Assembly (NCBI GenBank): GCA_027730885.1
Contig: JAQCHM010000151.1
Coordinates: 1-7,785 of the forward strand
Source: Actinomycetota bacterium
Lineage (GTDB): Bacteria; Actinomycetota; Acidimicrobiia; Acidimicrobiales; SZUA-35
Direction of reading: 5' to 3'
DNA length: 7,785 bases
Shown here: positions 1-6,030 of the stretch, piece after piece
How positions within the stretch are numbered: the first letter of the stretch is position 1
Layout: each line of letters opens with the position of its first letter
The notes under the pieces: model-generated
The model's input: only the letters and a program-made list of their open reading frames with translations
What the model was told of the DNA's origin: nothing
Databases searched by the model: none
Made by a program: the position numbers and the translations under genes

Positions 1-15
1 ACTCCCGAGCAGACC

Positions 16-29
16 GTGACAATAGTCAC
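16..29. promoter_or_regulatory. Short perfect inverted repeat downstream of hipA
   Basis: GTGAC-aata-GTCAC is a perfect 5-4-5 dyad. It lies about 60 bases beyond the hipA stop, in the 87-base stretch at the left edge that holds no recognisable gene. It could be an operator for a gene outside the window. It is too short, and has no T-run, to be called a terminator. A dyad this short can arise by chance. Confidence 0.2.
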
Positions 30-87
30 AACGCTCCGCTCGACGTCAAACCGAACATGGATCCAGACACTCCACGTCTCCGGCTCG

Positions 88-1380
88 TCAACTCAGAGCT
101 CTCAGACAAGCGGCGGCACGGTCCGCGATCAGCCGGGCGAGCCGCTCGGGCATCTCTGACTTGAGCCCGGCGACCTGCGAATCCTGCCCGACCTGTTCGA
201 AAGCTGCCGGGACACGAGCAGCCAACACCGCTGCACGGTTCAACAGTGCATCAGCAGTCAGACCCAAGTCCCCGGCCAATCGTGCCCACCGCCTACGTTC
301 GCCTGGCCGGTCCAGTCGATCGTCACCGCCCACTTTCATCGCCATCGACACTTTCCTGCCTCCGGTGGTGTCATAGGGCAGGAATGACGCCACGTCGCAC
401 AACGGCGCCAGCCTGACGTCGGACGCGGTGAGCACCAGACTGTAGTTCTTGGCGCGCGCGTCGGTACCGCCGATCAGCCAGTTGTACATCAGCGCGTCAG
501 CGAACCGCCTCACGTCAACTTTCACCGCGCTGCCGGCCGCCACGTGGTCCACAAGCGCGTCAGCGACTTGTTCAGCCGACGGTCCGCCAGCTCGGTGATA
601 CTTCGATCCCGGCAGCACCGACAACGCCTGGCAGAGGTCCTCTTGATGGACGCGCACGGTCACGCCATCGACTTCGCGCCGGTCATAGCGCTCCACGACG
701 ATCGCGGTCTGATCCTCGAACGTCTCCACTCGGCTGACCGCTGCCTCCAGACCCAACCACCGCGCAGCAGCCAGACACAAATGTTCGTTCAGATCCTGCG
801 CCTCCAAACCGGCGATCGCCGGCTTCAGAACGTGTGTGGTCGCCATTCCTTCCGACGGGAGATGCCAGGCACCGCCGCTCCAACGCAACGCCGTCTTGGC
901 CTGGGCGCCAGCGAGAGAGAATTGGCCGGTGTTGCCTGGACCGAGCCAGGCGGTCGAGTCCCGCGACAGCCGACGAAGCCGATCCGCTACATCGGCCTCG
1001 GTCAACACCTCACTCGAGCTGCCCCGCAACACCACATCATCAGCACGGTCGGGCGGACAGAACTGGACTGCGCCAGCACAATCCAACCCCACCTGGGTGC
1101 CCAGCAGTCCGAATGGGGACGACGATGACACGCCGAACTCGCGGCCCCACCGTGACAGCACGTCGGCGTTTTCCGGCAGTAGCCCCCACAGCCACGGAGT
1201 GATCGCGGCGTCGCCATGCGTCTGCATCTGAGGCGGCATCGATACCGACAATGGCGCGAGGCCGCCGTCAGTGCGGTACCCGTCCTCGTACGTAAGTCGT
1301 AGTCGTCCGGTGCTGTCTTGGTCGACCTGCCCGATGTGACAGCCGTCCATGAACACGAGCAGTCGTGACGACTTCACCAC
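88..1380 (-). CDS. hipA: HipA-family serine/threonine kinase toxin
   Basis: This is the toxin of a type II toxin-antitoxin pair. Known HipA kinases phosphorylate a cytoplasmic translation target (glutamyl-tRNA synthetase for E. coli HipA) and arrest growth. The 430 residues are close to the family length (440 in E. coli). An N-terminal subdomain (about 1-110, with GLLPEN at 66-71) precedes the HipA_C kinase domain. Visible motifs are SLAGAQAKTAL at 155-165 (phosphate loop; S155 matches the autophosphorylated serine), TTHVLKP with candidate ATP-contacting K186, ERYDR at 230-234, HQEDLCQAL at 245-253, GTDARAKNYS at 305-314 (catalytic-loop D307, metal-binding N312) and LCDVAS at 327-332 (metal-binding D329). 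The gene looks intact. The start is GTG at 1378-1380. The next GTG (1375-1377) overlaps the hipB stop as GTGA and is equally possible. It is translationally coupled to hipB and should be repressed by HipB. An oddity is Arg309, where E. coli HipA has His in the catalytic loop. Confidence 0.93.
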   Translation of the reverse strand: MVKSSRLLVFMDGCHIGQVDQDSTGRLRLTYEDGYRTDGGLAPLSVSMPPQMQTHGDAAITPWLWGLLPENADVLSRWGREFGVSSSSPFGLLGTQVGLDCAGAVQFCPPDRADDVVLRGSSSEVLTEADVADRLRRLSRDSTAWLGPGNTGQFSLAGAQAKTALRWSGGAWHLPSEGMATTHVLKPAIAGLEAQDLNEHLCLAAARWLGLEAAVSRVETFEDQTAIVVERYDRREVDGVTVRVHQEDLCQALSVLPGSKYHRAGGPSAEQVADALVDHVAAGSAVKVDVRRFADALMYNWLIGGTDARAKNYSLVLTASDVRLAPLCDVASFLPYDTTGGRKVSMAMKVGGDDRLDRPGERRRWARLAGDLGLTADALLNRAAVLAARVPAAFEQVGQDSQVAGLKSEMPERLARLIADRAAACLRALS

Positions 1381-1637
1381 AGTTCGTCAGTCTCCACGGC
1401 GTCAAGCGCTGGGCTCGAATTCGCAGGCAGCTCAACGATCTGGATCGCCATGCGCAGCTCGGCCAGCACCTTCAGCAGCAGCCCGACCTCGGCGCTGCGC
1501 TTACCTCTCTCAACCTGTGAGATCCACAATCTGCCCACGCCAGCTCGGTCAGCGAGCTCGGCCTGGGACCAGCCCCGCTCTCGTCGCTCGGCGCGGATTG
1601 CGGCTCCGAGCTGCGGCACCGTCCTCACCAATCGCAT
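1374..1637 (-). CDS. hipB: HipB-like XRE-family antitoxin/repressor
   Basis: A small (87-residue) DNA-binding antitoxin, expected to neutralise HipA by complex formation and to repress the operon. An XRE/Cro-type helix-turn-helix covers about residues 9-65: LGAAIRAERRERGWSQAELA, then GRLWISQVERGKRSAEVG, in which WSQAELADRAG and VGRLWISQVERG form the two HTH helices. A short tail rich in acidic residues ends in ETDELW and may be the HipA-facing or protease-sensitive part (inference). The start chosen is ATG at 1635-1637, because AGAGGAG lies five bases upstream of it. A GTG at 1662-1664 would add nine residues and has no comparable ribosome binding site. The stop overlaps the hipA start, which is the typical hipBA arrangement. 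An inverted repeat at 1684-1703 is the likely operator. Confidence 0.9.
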   Translation of the reverse strand: MRLVRTVPQLGAAIRAERRERGWSQAELADRAGVGRLWISQVERGKRSAEVGLLLKVLAELRMAIQIVELPANSSPALDAVETDELW

Positions 1638-1642
1638 CTGCG

Positions 1643-1649
1643 CTCCTCT
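1643..1649 (-). promoter_or_regulatory. Ribosome binding site that fixes the hipB start
   Basis: On the minus strand AGAGGAG is followed by CGCAG and then ATG. This is a near-ideal Shine-Dalgarno sequence with five-base spacing, and it favours the ATG at 1637 over the upstream GTG at 1664. Confidence 0.7.
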
Positions 1650-1683
1650 GTCGGGGTCAGGCACGCATCAAGCCACCCAACGA

Positions 1684-1703
1684 CTGCATGCGAACGGATG
1701 CAG
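1684..1703. promoter_or_regulatory. Candidate HipB operator (dyad upstream of hipBA)
   Basis: CTGCAT-N8-ATGCAG is a perfect 6-bp dyad with an eight-base spacer. Extended inward it is an 8-4-8 dyad with one mismatch. It lies 47 bases upstream of the hipB ATG. The E. coli HipB operator, TATCC-N8-GGATA, has the same N8 spacing, so size and position both fit an autoregulatory site. The hipB promoter elements themselves could not be identified with confidence. Confidence 0.5.
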
Positions 1704-1735
1704 GAACTACTCCGCGACCCTGGACCCCTAGCGGA

Positions 1736-1772
1736 TCGACTTCTCACTAATTGAGAGTTATCATCCTTTTTG
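1736..1772 (+). promoter_or_regulatory. Promoter with embedded dyad for a leaderless mRNA
   Basis: TCGACT (1736-1741, 4/6 match to TTGACA), a 17-base spacer and TATCAT (1759-1764, 5/6 match to TATAAT) are followed by seven bases and then a GTG at 1772. The predicted transcription start is therefore at or next to the first base of the coding sequence. Within the spacer TCTCA-ctaat-TGAGA (1742-1746/1752-1756) is a perfect inverted repeat, well placed for a repressor to block polymerase. The downstream gene carries its own winged-helix domain, so autorepression is the simplest reading (inference). Confidence 0.5.
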
Positions 1773-2377
1773 TGGATAGACAACCAACTCCGTCGCTCCT
1801 GCCGATCTTTCGGTCGCAGCAGCAAGCCGAACTGTTGGCCCTCATTCTCGGCGACCCCTCGACCGAACACACCCTGGCTGAACTCACCCAGCGAACCGGC
1901 ATCCCCTATGCGTCGCTACACCGCGAGGTCGAGCGCGCCCGCGCAGCCGGCTTGGTTTCGGAGCGTCTCGTCGGACGGACGCGCCTGATTCGGGCGGACC
2001 CGGAGAGCCCCTATTTCGCAGGCCTGTCAGATGTGCTGGTCAAGGCGTTCGGGGTGCCTTGGGTCGTCTCGCACGAGCTCGAAAGTCTCAGCGGCATCGA
2101 CGCGGCGTACATCTATGGCTCCTGGGCCGCACGGTTCTCGGGCGAGAAGGGGGATCGACCAGTCGGAGACATCGATCTCCTGGTTCTCGGCGAACCCGAC
2201 CGCGACAAGGTGTACGCCGCGGCGAGCGCTGCCGAGCAGCGGCTTGGACGTGCCGTCCAGATCACGATCCGATCGGCCAACTGGTTGACTGAGGGCAGCG
2301 GCACATTCCACGACACCGTCGTCGGACGACCGCTGGTCCCAGTGCCAATTGCGGCTGTGGCGGATCGTCGGGGCTGA
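1772..2377 (+). CDS. Winged-helix DNA-binding domain fused to a MNT-type nucleotidyltransferase
   Basis: A 201-residue two-domain protein. The N-terminal part (about 16-80) is a MarR/ArsR-like winged helix: QAELLALILGDP, TLAELTQRTGIPYASLHREV (recognition helix around 41-55), then a wing at about 62-75. The C-terminal part (about 95-195) is a minimal nucleotidyltransferase of the Pol-beta superfamily, with YGSWAAR at 115-121 and VGDIDLLVLG at 131-140 giving the GS motif and the two metal-binding Asp residues (D133, D135). The third acidic residue expected on the following strand is not apparent (AVQITIRS at 161-168). Related domains occur in toxin-antitoxin and regulatory proteins; substrate and activity here are unknown. 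The start is GTG at 1772. A TTG at 1751 is in frame but lies inside the promoter dyad. No HEPN or other partner gene follows; the gene runs into palindromic repeats and is divergent from hipBA. Confidence 0.85.
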   Translation: MDRQPTPSLLPIFRSQQQAELLALILGDPSTEHTLAELTQRTGIPYASLHREVERARAAGLVSERLVGRTRLIRADPESPYFAGLSDVLVKAFGVPWVVSHELESLSGIDAAYIYGSWAARFSGEKGDRPVGDIDLLVLGEPDRDKVYAAASAAEQRLGRAVQITIRSANWLTEGSGTFHDTVVGRPLVPVPIAAVADRRG

Positions 2378-2391
2378 GCACCCAAAACCCA

Positions 2392-2440
2392 AACTGCAGT
2401 ACGCCGACCGGCGTTTCGGCGGTCCGTGTACTGCAGTTCG
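2392..2440. repeat. Palindromic repeat, copy 1
   Basis: A 49-base unit beginning AACTGCAGTAC and ending GTACTGCAGTTCG. Bases 2392-2410 pair with 2420-2438 over 19 positions with one C/C mismatch and one G/T pair, leaving a nine-base loop, so almost the whole unit is one hairpin. It matches copy 2 at 44 of 49 positions. It lies 15 bases after the stop of the nucleotidyltransferase gene. There is no T-run after the stem in either direction. It may work as a bidirectional terminator between convergent genes, or it may be a member of a dispersed palindromic family. Confidence 0.75.
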
Positions 2441-2452
2441 TTGTGTCAGCCC

Positions 2453-2501
2453 AACTGCAGGACACCGACCGGCGTTTCGGCGGCGGGTGTACTGCAGTTC
2501 G
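2453..2501. repeat. Palindromic repeat, copy 2
   Basis: The second 49-base unit starts 61 bases after the first, in the same orientation. Its outer stem is 2453-2466 with 2486-2499, 13 of 14 positions paired. The central 19 bases (CCGACCGGCGTTTCGGCGG) are identical to copy 1. The five differences lie at unit positions 9, 12 and 32-34. The change at position 12 keeps pairing (G/T in copy 1, A/T in copy 2) but the one at position 9 breaks it. The unit ends 16 bases before the ino1 stop, so the two copies fill most of the gap between the convergent genes. Confidence 0.75.
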
Positions 2502-2516
2502 AGATTCAGGAGCGGA

Positions 2517-3821
2517 TCAGCCGGCTTCGCTGTGGGTGACGGGTTCTTCGCCCATCCACTGGCGGAGGGTGTTCTTCATCTTGGTCTGCTGGATGAAGAG
2601 GTCCTGCTCGGCCGGGTGCTCGCCTGCGGCTTGGGGAGCCTTGAGGTAGAAGCTCAACCACTCCTGCACGCCCGACTGGCCGGCCCGGGCCGCAAGGTCC
2701 ATGAACAGAGCCAGGTCGAGCACGATCGGCGCCGCGAGGATCGAGTCACGACACAGGAAGTCGATCTTGATCTGCATGGGGTAACCCATCCAGCCGAAGA
2801 TGTCGATGGCGTCCCAGCCCTCTTTGTTGTCACCGCGGGGCGGGTAGTAGTTGATGCGGACGACGTGATCGATGTTGCCGTAGAGCGTCGGATAGACCTC
2901 GGGCTGCAGGATGGTGTGCAGCACACCGAGCTTGGACTCTTCCTTGGTCTTGAAGTTCTCGGGGGCGTCGAGCACCTCGCCGTCACGATTACCGAGGATG
3001 TTGGTCGAGTACCAACCACGCAGACCCAACATCCGGGCCTTCAACCCGGGAGCGATGAGGGTCTTCATCAGGGTCTGTCCGGTCTTGAAGTCCTTGCCGA
3101 CGATGGGCACGCCACGCTGCTGCGCCAACTGCACCATGCAAGGCAGATCGGTGCTCAGGTTCGGCGCTCCGTTGGCGAAGGGCACGCCCGACTGCAGAGC
3201 GGCGTAGACGTAGATCTGACTGGGCGAGATGTTGTCGTCGTTGTCCTTCAAGCCCTGCTCGAACGCCTCGACGGTTTCGTGGACCGCGCTCGCCTCCTGG
3301 AAGGCCTCAGTCGATCCACACCAGACGATGACCAGCCGGTCGCAGTCGTTCTCGACCCGGAAGCGCTCGATGTCCTCCATCAAGGCCATCGCCTGATCCC
3401 ACTTGTTGGTCAGGTTCTTGACCCGCTGGCCGTCGAGGCGGGAGACCCAGCGCTGATCGAAGACGGCATCCATCGCCACGACGCCTTCGAGTTGGCTCGA
3501 GATCGAGACGAGGTCACGCTCGTCCAGCACACCACACGTGCGGGCCGCTTCAAGGGCGTTTGGCGAAATAGGATCCCAGCCGCCGAACACCAGGTCGTCG
3601 AGGCTGGCGAGTGGCACGAAATCACGGATGAGGGGGTTGCGTCCGTCTTCGCGGCGGCCGAGGCGGATGTGCGCCATCTGGCTGACCGAGCCGAGGGGCG
3701 GGGTTCCGTCCTGGCGAGCACGAAGCACGCCGGCGATGAAGGTGGACGCTACGGCGCCGAGGCCGGGGGTGAGGACACCGAGCTTGCCGGTGGCGGGGGC
3801 GATCTGTACGGGTTCTGCCAT
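2517..3821 (-). CDS. ino1: Inositol-3-phosphate synthase
   Basis: A cytoplasmic NAD-dependent enzyme that converts glucose 6-phosphate to 1D-myo-inositol 3-phosphate, the first step toward phosphatidylinositol and, in many actinomycetes, mycothiol. The 434 residues carry the family landmarks in order: GLGAVAST at 20-27 (dinucleotide-binding loop), WDPISPNALEAA at 82-93, YVYAALQSGVPFANGAPN at 204-221, GKDFKTGQT at 242-250 (candidate catalytic lysines K243 and K246), LGLRGWYSTNILGNRDGE at 265-282 and KIDFLCRDSILAAPIVLDL at 352-370 (candidate catalytic K352). It looks complete. It is longer than the roughly 360-residue mycobacterial form. The start is ATG at 3819-3821, giving MAEPV. An ATG at 3831-3833 would add four residues but overlaps a candidate -10 box. 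No Shine-Dalgarno sequence is visible, so the mRNA may be leaderless. The gene is divergent from a LysR-type regulator. Confidence 0.95.
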   Translation of the reverse strand: MAEPVQIAPATGKLGVLTPGLGAVASTFIAGVLRARQDGTPPLGSVSQMAHIRLGRREDGRNPLIRDFVPLASLDDLVFGGWDPISPNALEAARTCGVLDERDLVSISSQLEGVVAMDAVFDQRWVSRLDGQRVKNLTNKWDQAMALMEDIERFRVENDCDRLVIVWCGSTEAFQEASAVHETVEAFEQGLKDNDDNISPSQIYVYAALQSGVPFANGAPNLSTDLPCMVQLAQQRGVPIVGKDFKTGQTLMKTLIAPGLKARMLGLRGWYSTNILGNRDGEVLDAPENFKTKEESKLGVLHTILQPEVYPTLYGNIDHVVRINYYPPRGDNKEGWDAIDIFGWMGYPMQIKIDFLCRDSILAAPIVLDLALFMDLAARAGQSGVQEWLSFYLKAPQAAGEHPAEQDLFIQQTKMKNTLRQWMGEEPVTHSEAG

Positions 3822-3834
3822 GTTCAGAAACATA
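3822..3834 (-). promoter_or_regulatory. Candidate -10 box for leaderless ino1 mRNA
   Basis: Read on the minus strand, TATGTT (3834 to 3829, 4/6 match to TATAAT) is followed by seven bases and then the ATG at 3821. This is the same geometry as at the gene starting at 1772. No convincing -35 was found 16-18 bases upstream. No ribosome binding site precedes either possible ATG. Confidence 0.3.
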
Positions 3835-3882
3835 AGCGATGGTCGATCACTGCGTCCTGTGGTTTAGAGTTGCTTCACGAAT

Positions 3883-4749
3883 ATGCGCCAGCTCCCCGCC
3901 CTCACGCTCAGCCAGCTCGATTACCTCGTGGCCGTCGCCGACTCGCGCTCGTGGGCTGGGGCCGCGGCCACCCGAGGGGTGACGCCCTCGGCACTGTCAC
4001 AGGGTCTGGCCGAGCTCGAACGACGCCTCGGGGTTCGATTGTTCGAACGAGACGGCCGGCGGCGGACGCTGGCGCCGACGGCCGCCGAGGTGCTGGCCTA
4101 CGCCCGGCGGGTGTTGGCCGACACCGACGATCTGGCGCGCTGGCTCGATCAGGTTCGCTCCGGTCACGCCGGCCCGTTCCGCCTGGGCATGATCGACGCC
4201 GCCGCGCTCGGCCACTGGCCCCACACGCTCCAAGCGCTGCGGTCCGAACACGAGAGCGTGTCGTTGCAGCTCTCGATCGGGCCGTCGGGCCAGCTGCTCG
4301 ACCAGCTCCAGGCCAACCAACTCGACCTGGCGGTGATCGTTGCCCCGGCCGAGATGCCACCGGGCATCGACTGGACCGACCTCCTACGAGACCCACTGGC
4401 GGTGTACGCGCCGCCGGGGGTCGTGCCCGGTCCGCCGTCGACGTGGGGCCCATGGGTGTCTTTCCCCGCGGCCTCGCATACGAGGCGGCTGATCGACGAA
4501 CAGCTGCGCCGCGTGGGAGCCACGGTCGACGTGCAATCCGAGTCACATCAGCCCGAGGTGCTGAAGGAGATGGTGCGGCTCGGCCTGGGATGGACGGTGC
4601 TGCCGGTCATCCAAGCGGAAGGCGGCGTGTCACCGTTGATCCGAGCGCAGCCCGAACCCCTGCTCGAGCGTCGCCTCGTCGCCGCCCGCCGCAACGGCCG
4701 ACTCCCCCACCCACTGACCGACTGGTTCATCAAACAGTTGGTCGCCTGA
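3883..4749 (+). CDS. LysR-type transcriptional regulator
   Basis: A 288-residue protein of standard LysR length. The N-terminal winged helix (about 7-66) contains LSQLDYLVAVADSRSWAGAA, then TPSALSQGLAELERRLGVRL and FERDGRRRTLAPTAAE, the classic LysR HTH and wing, followed by a linker helix (about 67-92). The effector-binding domain starts at GPFRLGMIDAAALG (about 97-110) and ends near the C-terminus; its ligand cannot be told from sequence. Family members usually bind as tetramers between divergent genes and control the neighbour as well as themselves. The gap to ino1 is only about 61 bases, so control of ino1 is a reasonable inference. TAGAGT at 3865-3870 is a possible -10 box, leaving a leader of only a few bases. 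The stop is three bases from the stop of the convergent membrane-protein gene, so no terminator separates them. Confidence 0.93.
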   Translation: MRQLPALTLSQLDYLVAVADSRSWAGAAATRGVTPSALSQGLAELERRLGVRLFERDGRRRTLAPTAAEVLAYARRVLADTDDLARWLDQVRSGHAGPFRLGMIDAAALGHWPHTLQALRSEHESVSLQLSIGPSGQLLDQLQANQLDLAVIVAPAEMPPGIDWTDLLRDPLAVYAPPGVVPGPPSTWGPWVSFPAASHTRRLIDEQLRRVGATVDVQSESHQPEVLKEMVRLGLGWTVLPVIQAEGGVSPLIRAQPEPLLERRLVAARRNGRLPHPLTDWFIKQLVA

Positions 4750-4752
4750 ACG

Positions 4753-6027
4753 TCAGCGAGCCGGGAGCCATCCGTTCTGGCACTCGGCTGTCTCGCCGAC
4801 CGGCACCGCCCGGAAGAAGGCGAGCTTCTCGACGAGGTACGGCAGACCCTCGGTCAGCTCGGGGTGATCCCCTGCCCGGTCGATCACGAAGCGTTCCCCA
4901 TTACGCTCGTAGGCCAGCGAAGTCTCGGGGTGGTCAGCCAGGTAGTCAGTGAGATTGACGAACGGGATGGCGAACCCGCTGTCGACGTACTCGGCGAGGT
5001 CTTCGTCGTCCGTCTCGACGATCACAACGAGATCGCCTCCCTCCTCTCGCAGACCCCCGGTTGCGGGGACCAGGAAGTGGTTGGTCTCACCGCCGCTGGT
5101 CACGAGGTTCGAGTACATGTTGTAGCCCGTCGCCGTCTTCAGCTCGAGGTACGGAGCCAGACCGTTGAGCAGCGCAAGGGCCAGAATCGGAGCCATCGGG
5201 ATGAGCCCTCGCCAGCTCAAGCTCGGCGAGGACCAGCGGGTCGAGACCAACGCCCGCACAATTTGGACCAGCAACATGACCCACAGAATCCACGACCCGA
5301 TCACGGCCATACCCTTGAAGGCGGGCGGCGCCGGCAGGGCAAACGCGAAGACCATCGCTACCAGCGGCACCACCCAGCGGCCTGCGCTCGGATCCGTCGG
5401 CCCACCAAGCTTGCCAACGAACCTGGTCAGTGTTCCCGGCGGGGTGAACAGCAGGAAAAGCGGCAGGAGGACAAGCGTGAAGTCGTAGAAATGCTGAAGC
5501 CGATCGAGCGCGAGCACCAGGTGGAAGGTCATCGCTACGAGCACACCGATCCGCCGCAGCGGCCGAATGAGCAACATCATGGGCACCGAGAGTTCGACGG
5601 CGGCCGAGGCAACGATGACGAGCCAGGCTCCGGGGGACCGCGCCGGAATCTCGGGGAGCTGGTAGAAGCCCAGTGTCTGGTTGGCGAAATGACGAGCGCA
5701 CGACTCGAGCGGATCGAAGAAGCCCGAGTTCAGTTTGGCGAACGCGGCGAACGAGTAGGAGATCAGCGACACCGCGCGCATGCCCGGCGCGGCACGCCTG
5801 AACCAACCGGGAGACCAGGGTCGGGCGATCAACGCGACCGCGCTGATCAGGGCAGCGATCAGCATGTGATTGCCCACCGTCGGGGCCTCGAACCAAAGAA
5901 GGGCGACGACCGAAGCTGCCACCAACGAGCGCCAGCGGAGATCGAGAGGGAAGATAAGAAGGCCCACCGACGCGAGCCCAACGATCACGGTGAAGACGGC
6001 CTGTCCGCCCCACTGATCAACGGGCAA
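4753..6027 (-). CDS. HTTM-like polytopic membrane protein, N-terminus probably missing
   Basis: A membrane protein of about 424 residues counted from a TTG at 6027. About ten hydrophobic segments are visible, roughly at 10-27, 34-47, 52-68, 82-96, 133-155, 159-175, 181-196, 216-232, 238-258 and 273-290. A soluble C-terminal domain (291-424) with an acidic stretch (IVETDDEDLAEY at 336-347) follows. YSFAAFAKLNSGFFDP (91-106) and LAPYLELKTATGYNMYSNL (290-308) resemble the HTTM/vitamin K-dependent gamma-carboxylase-like family; enzymatic activity is not implied. The expected first membrane helix of such proteins is not seen. Minus-strand reading frame continues upstream to 6318, but that part is antisense to tadC and is Arg/Ser-rich noise. 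The TTG at 6027 does have GAGGA five bases before it, so it could be used, but the gene more likely lost its 5' end at the junction near 6015. Confidence 0.7.
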   Translation of the reverse strand: MPVDQWGGQAVFTVIVGLASVGLLIFPLDLRWRSLVAASVVALLWFEAPTVGNHMLIAALISAVALIARPWSPGWFRRAAPGMRAVSLISYSFAAFAKLNSGFFDPLESCARHFANQTLGFYQLPEIPARSPGAWLVIVASAAVELSVPMMLLIRPLRRIGVLVAMTFHLVLALDRLQHFYDFTLVLLPLFLLFTPPGTLTRFVGKLGGPTDPSAGRWVVPLVAMVFAFALPAPPAFKGMAVIGSWILWVMLLVQIVRALVSTRWSSPSLSWRGLIPMAPILALALLNGLAPYLELKTATGYNMYSNLVTSGGETNHFLVPATGGLREEGGDLVVIVETDDEDLAEYVDSGFAIPFVNLTDYLADHPETSLAYERNGERFVIDRAGDHPELTEGLPYLVEKLAFFRAVPVGETAECQNGWLPAR

Positions 6028-6030
6028 TTC
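6010..6030. other. Junction between two 5'-truncated head-to-head genes
   Basis: To the left lies the minus-strand membrane-protein gene without a convincing N-terminus. To the right lies the plus-strand tadC fragment without its first two thirds. The tadC frame is closed by a TGA at 6014-6016, immediately before TadC-like sequence resumes. TGATCA (6014-6019) contains GATC exactly at the break. Either a rearrangement/deletion in the genome or an assembly or cloning chimera would give this picture. Confidence 0.55.

Noticed and set aside
544..1231. Several plus-strand open frames inside hipA
   Set aside because: All lie antisense to the well-supported hipA kinase motifs and have no recognisable domains.
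1751..1771. TTG start at 1751 for the HTH-nucleotidyltransferase gene
   Set aside because: The TTG lies in the promoter dyad and upstream of the -10 box; the GTG at 1772 fits a leaderless transcript.
2392..2501. CRISPR array
   Set aside because: Only two units, each a near full-length palindrome with a 12-base gap; this is not a repeat-spacer pattern.
2378..2516. Insertion sequence or miniature transposable element ends
   Set aside because: The palindromes are tandem direct copies, there is no transposase and no visible target-site duplication, so mobile-element status is unsupported.
3846..3863. Imperfect dyad ATCAC-N8-GTGGT as a LysR binding box between ino1 and lysR
   Set aside because: It does not fit the T-N11-A pattern of LysR boxes and has a mismatch; too weak to annotate.
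2349..4952. Very long plus-strand open frame (867 codons) across ino1 and lysR
   Set aside because: It is antisense to ino1 for half its length and out of frame with lysR for the rest; both real genes show clear family motifs, and the long frame is a by-product of GC-rich codon use.
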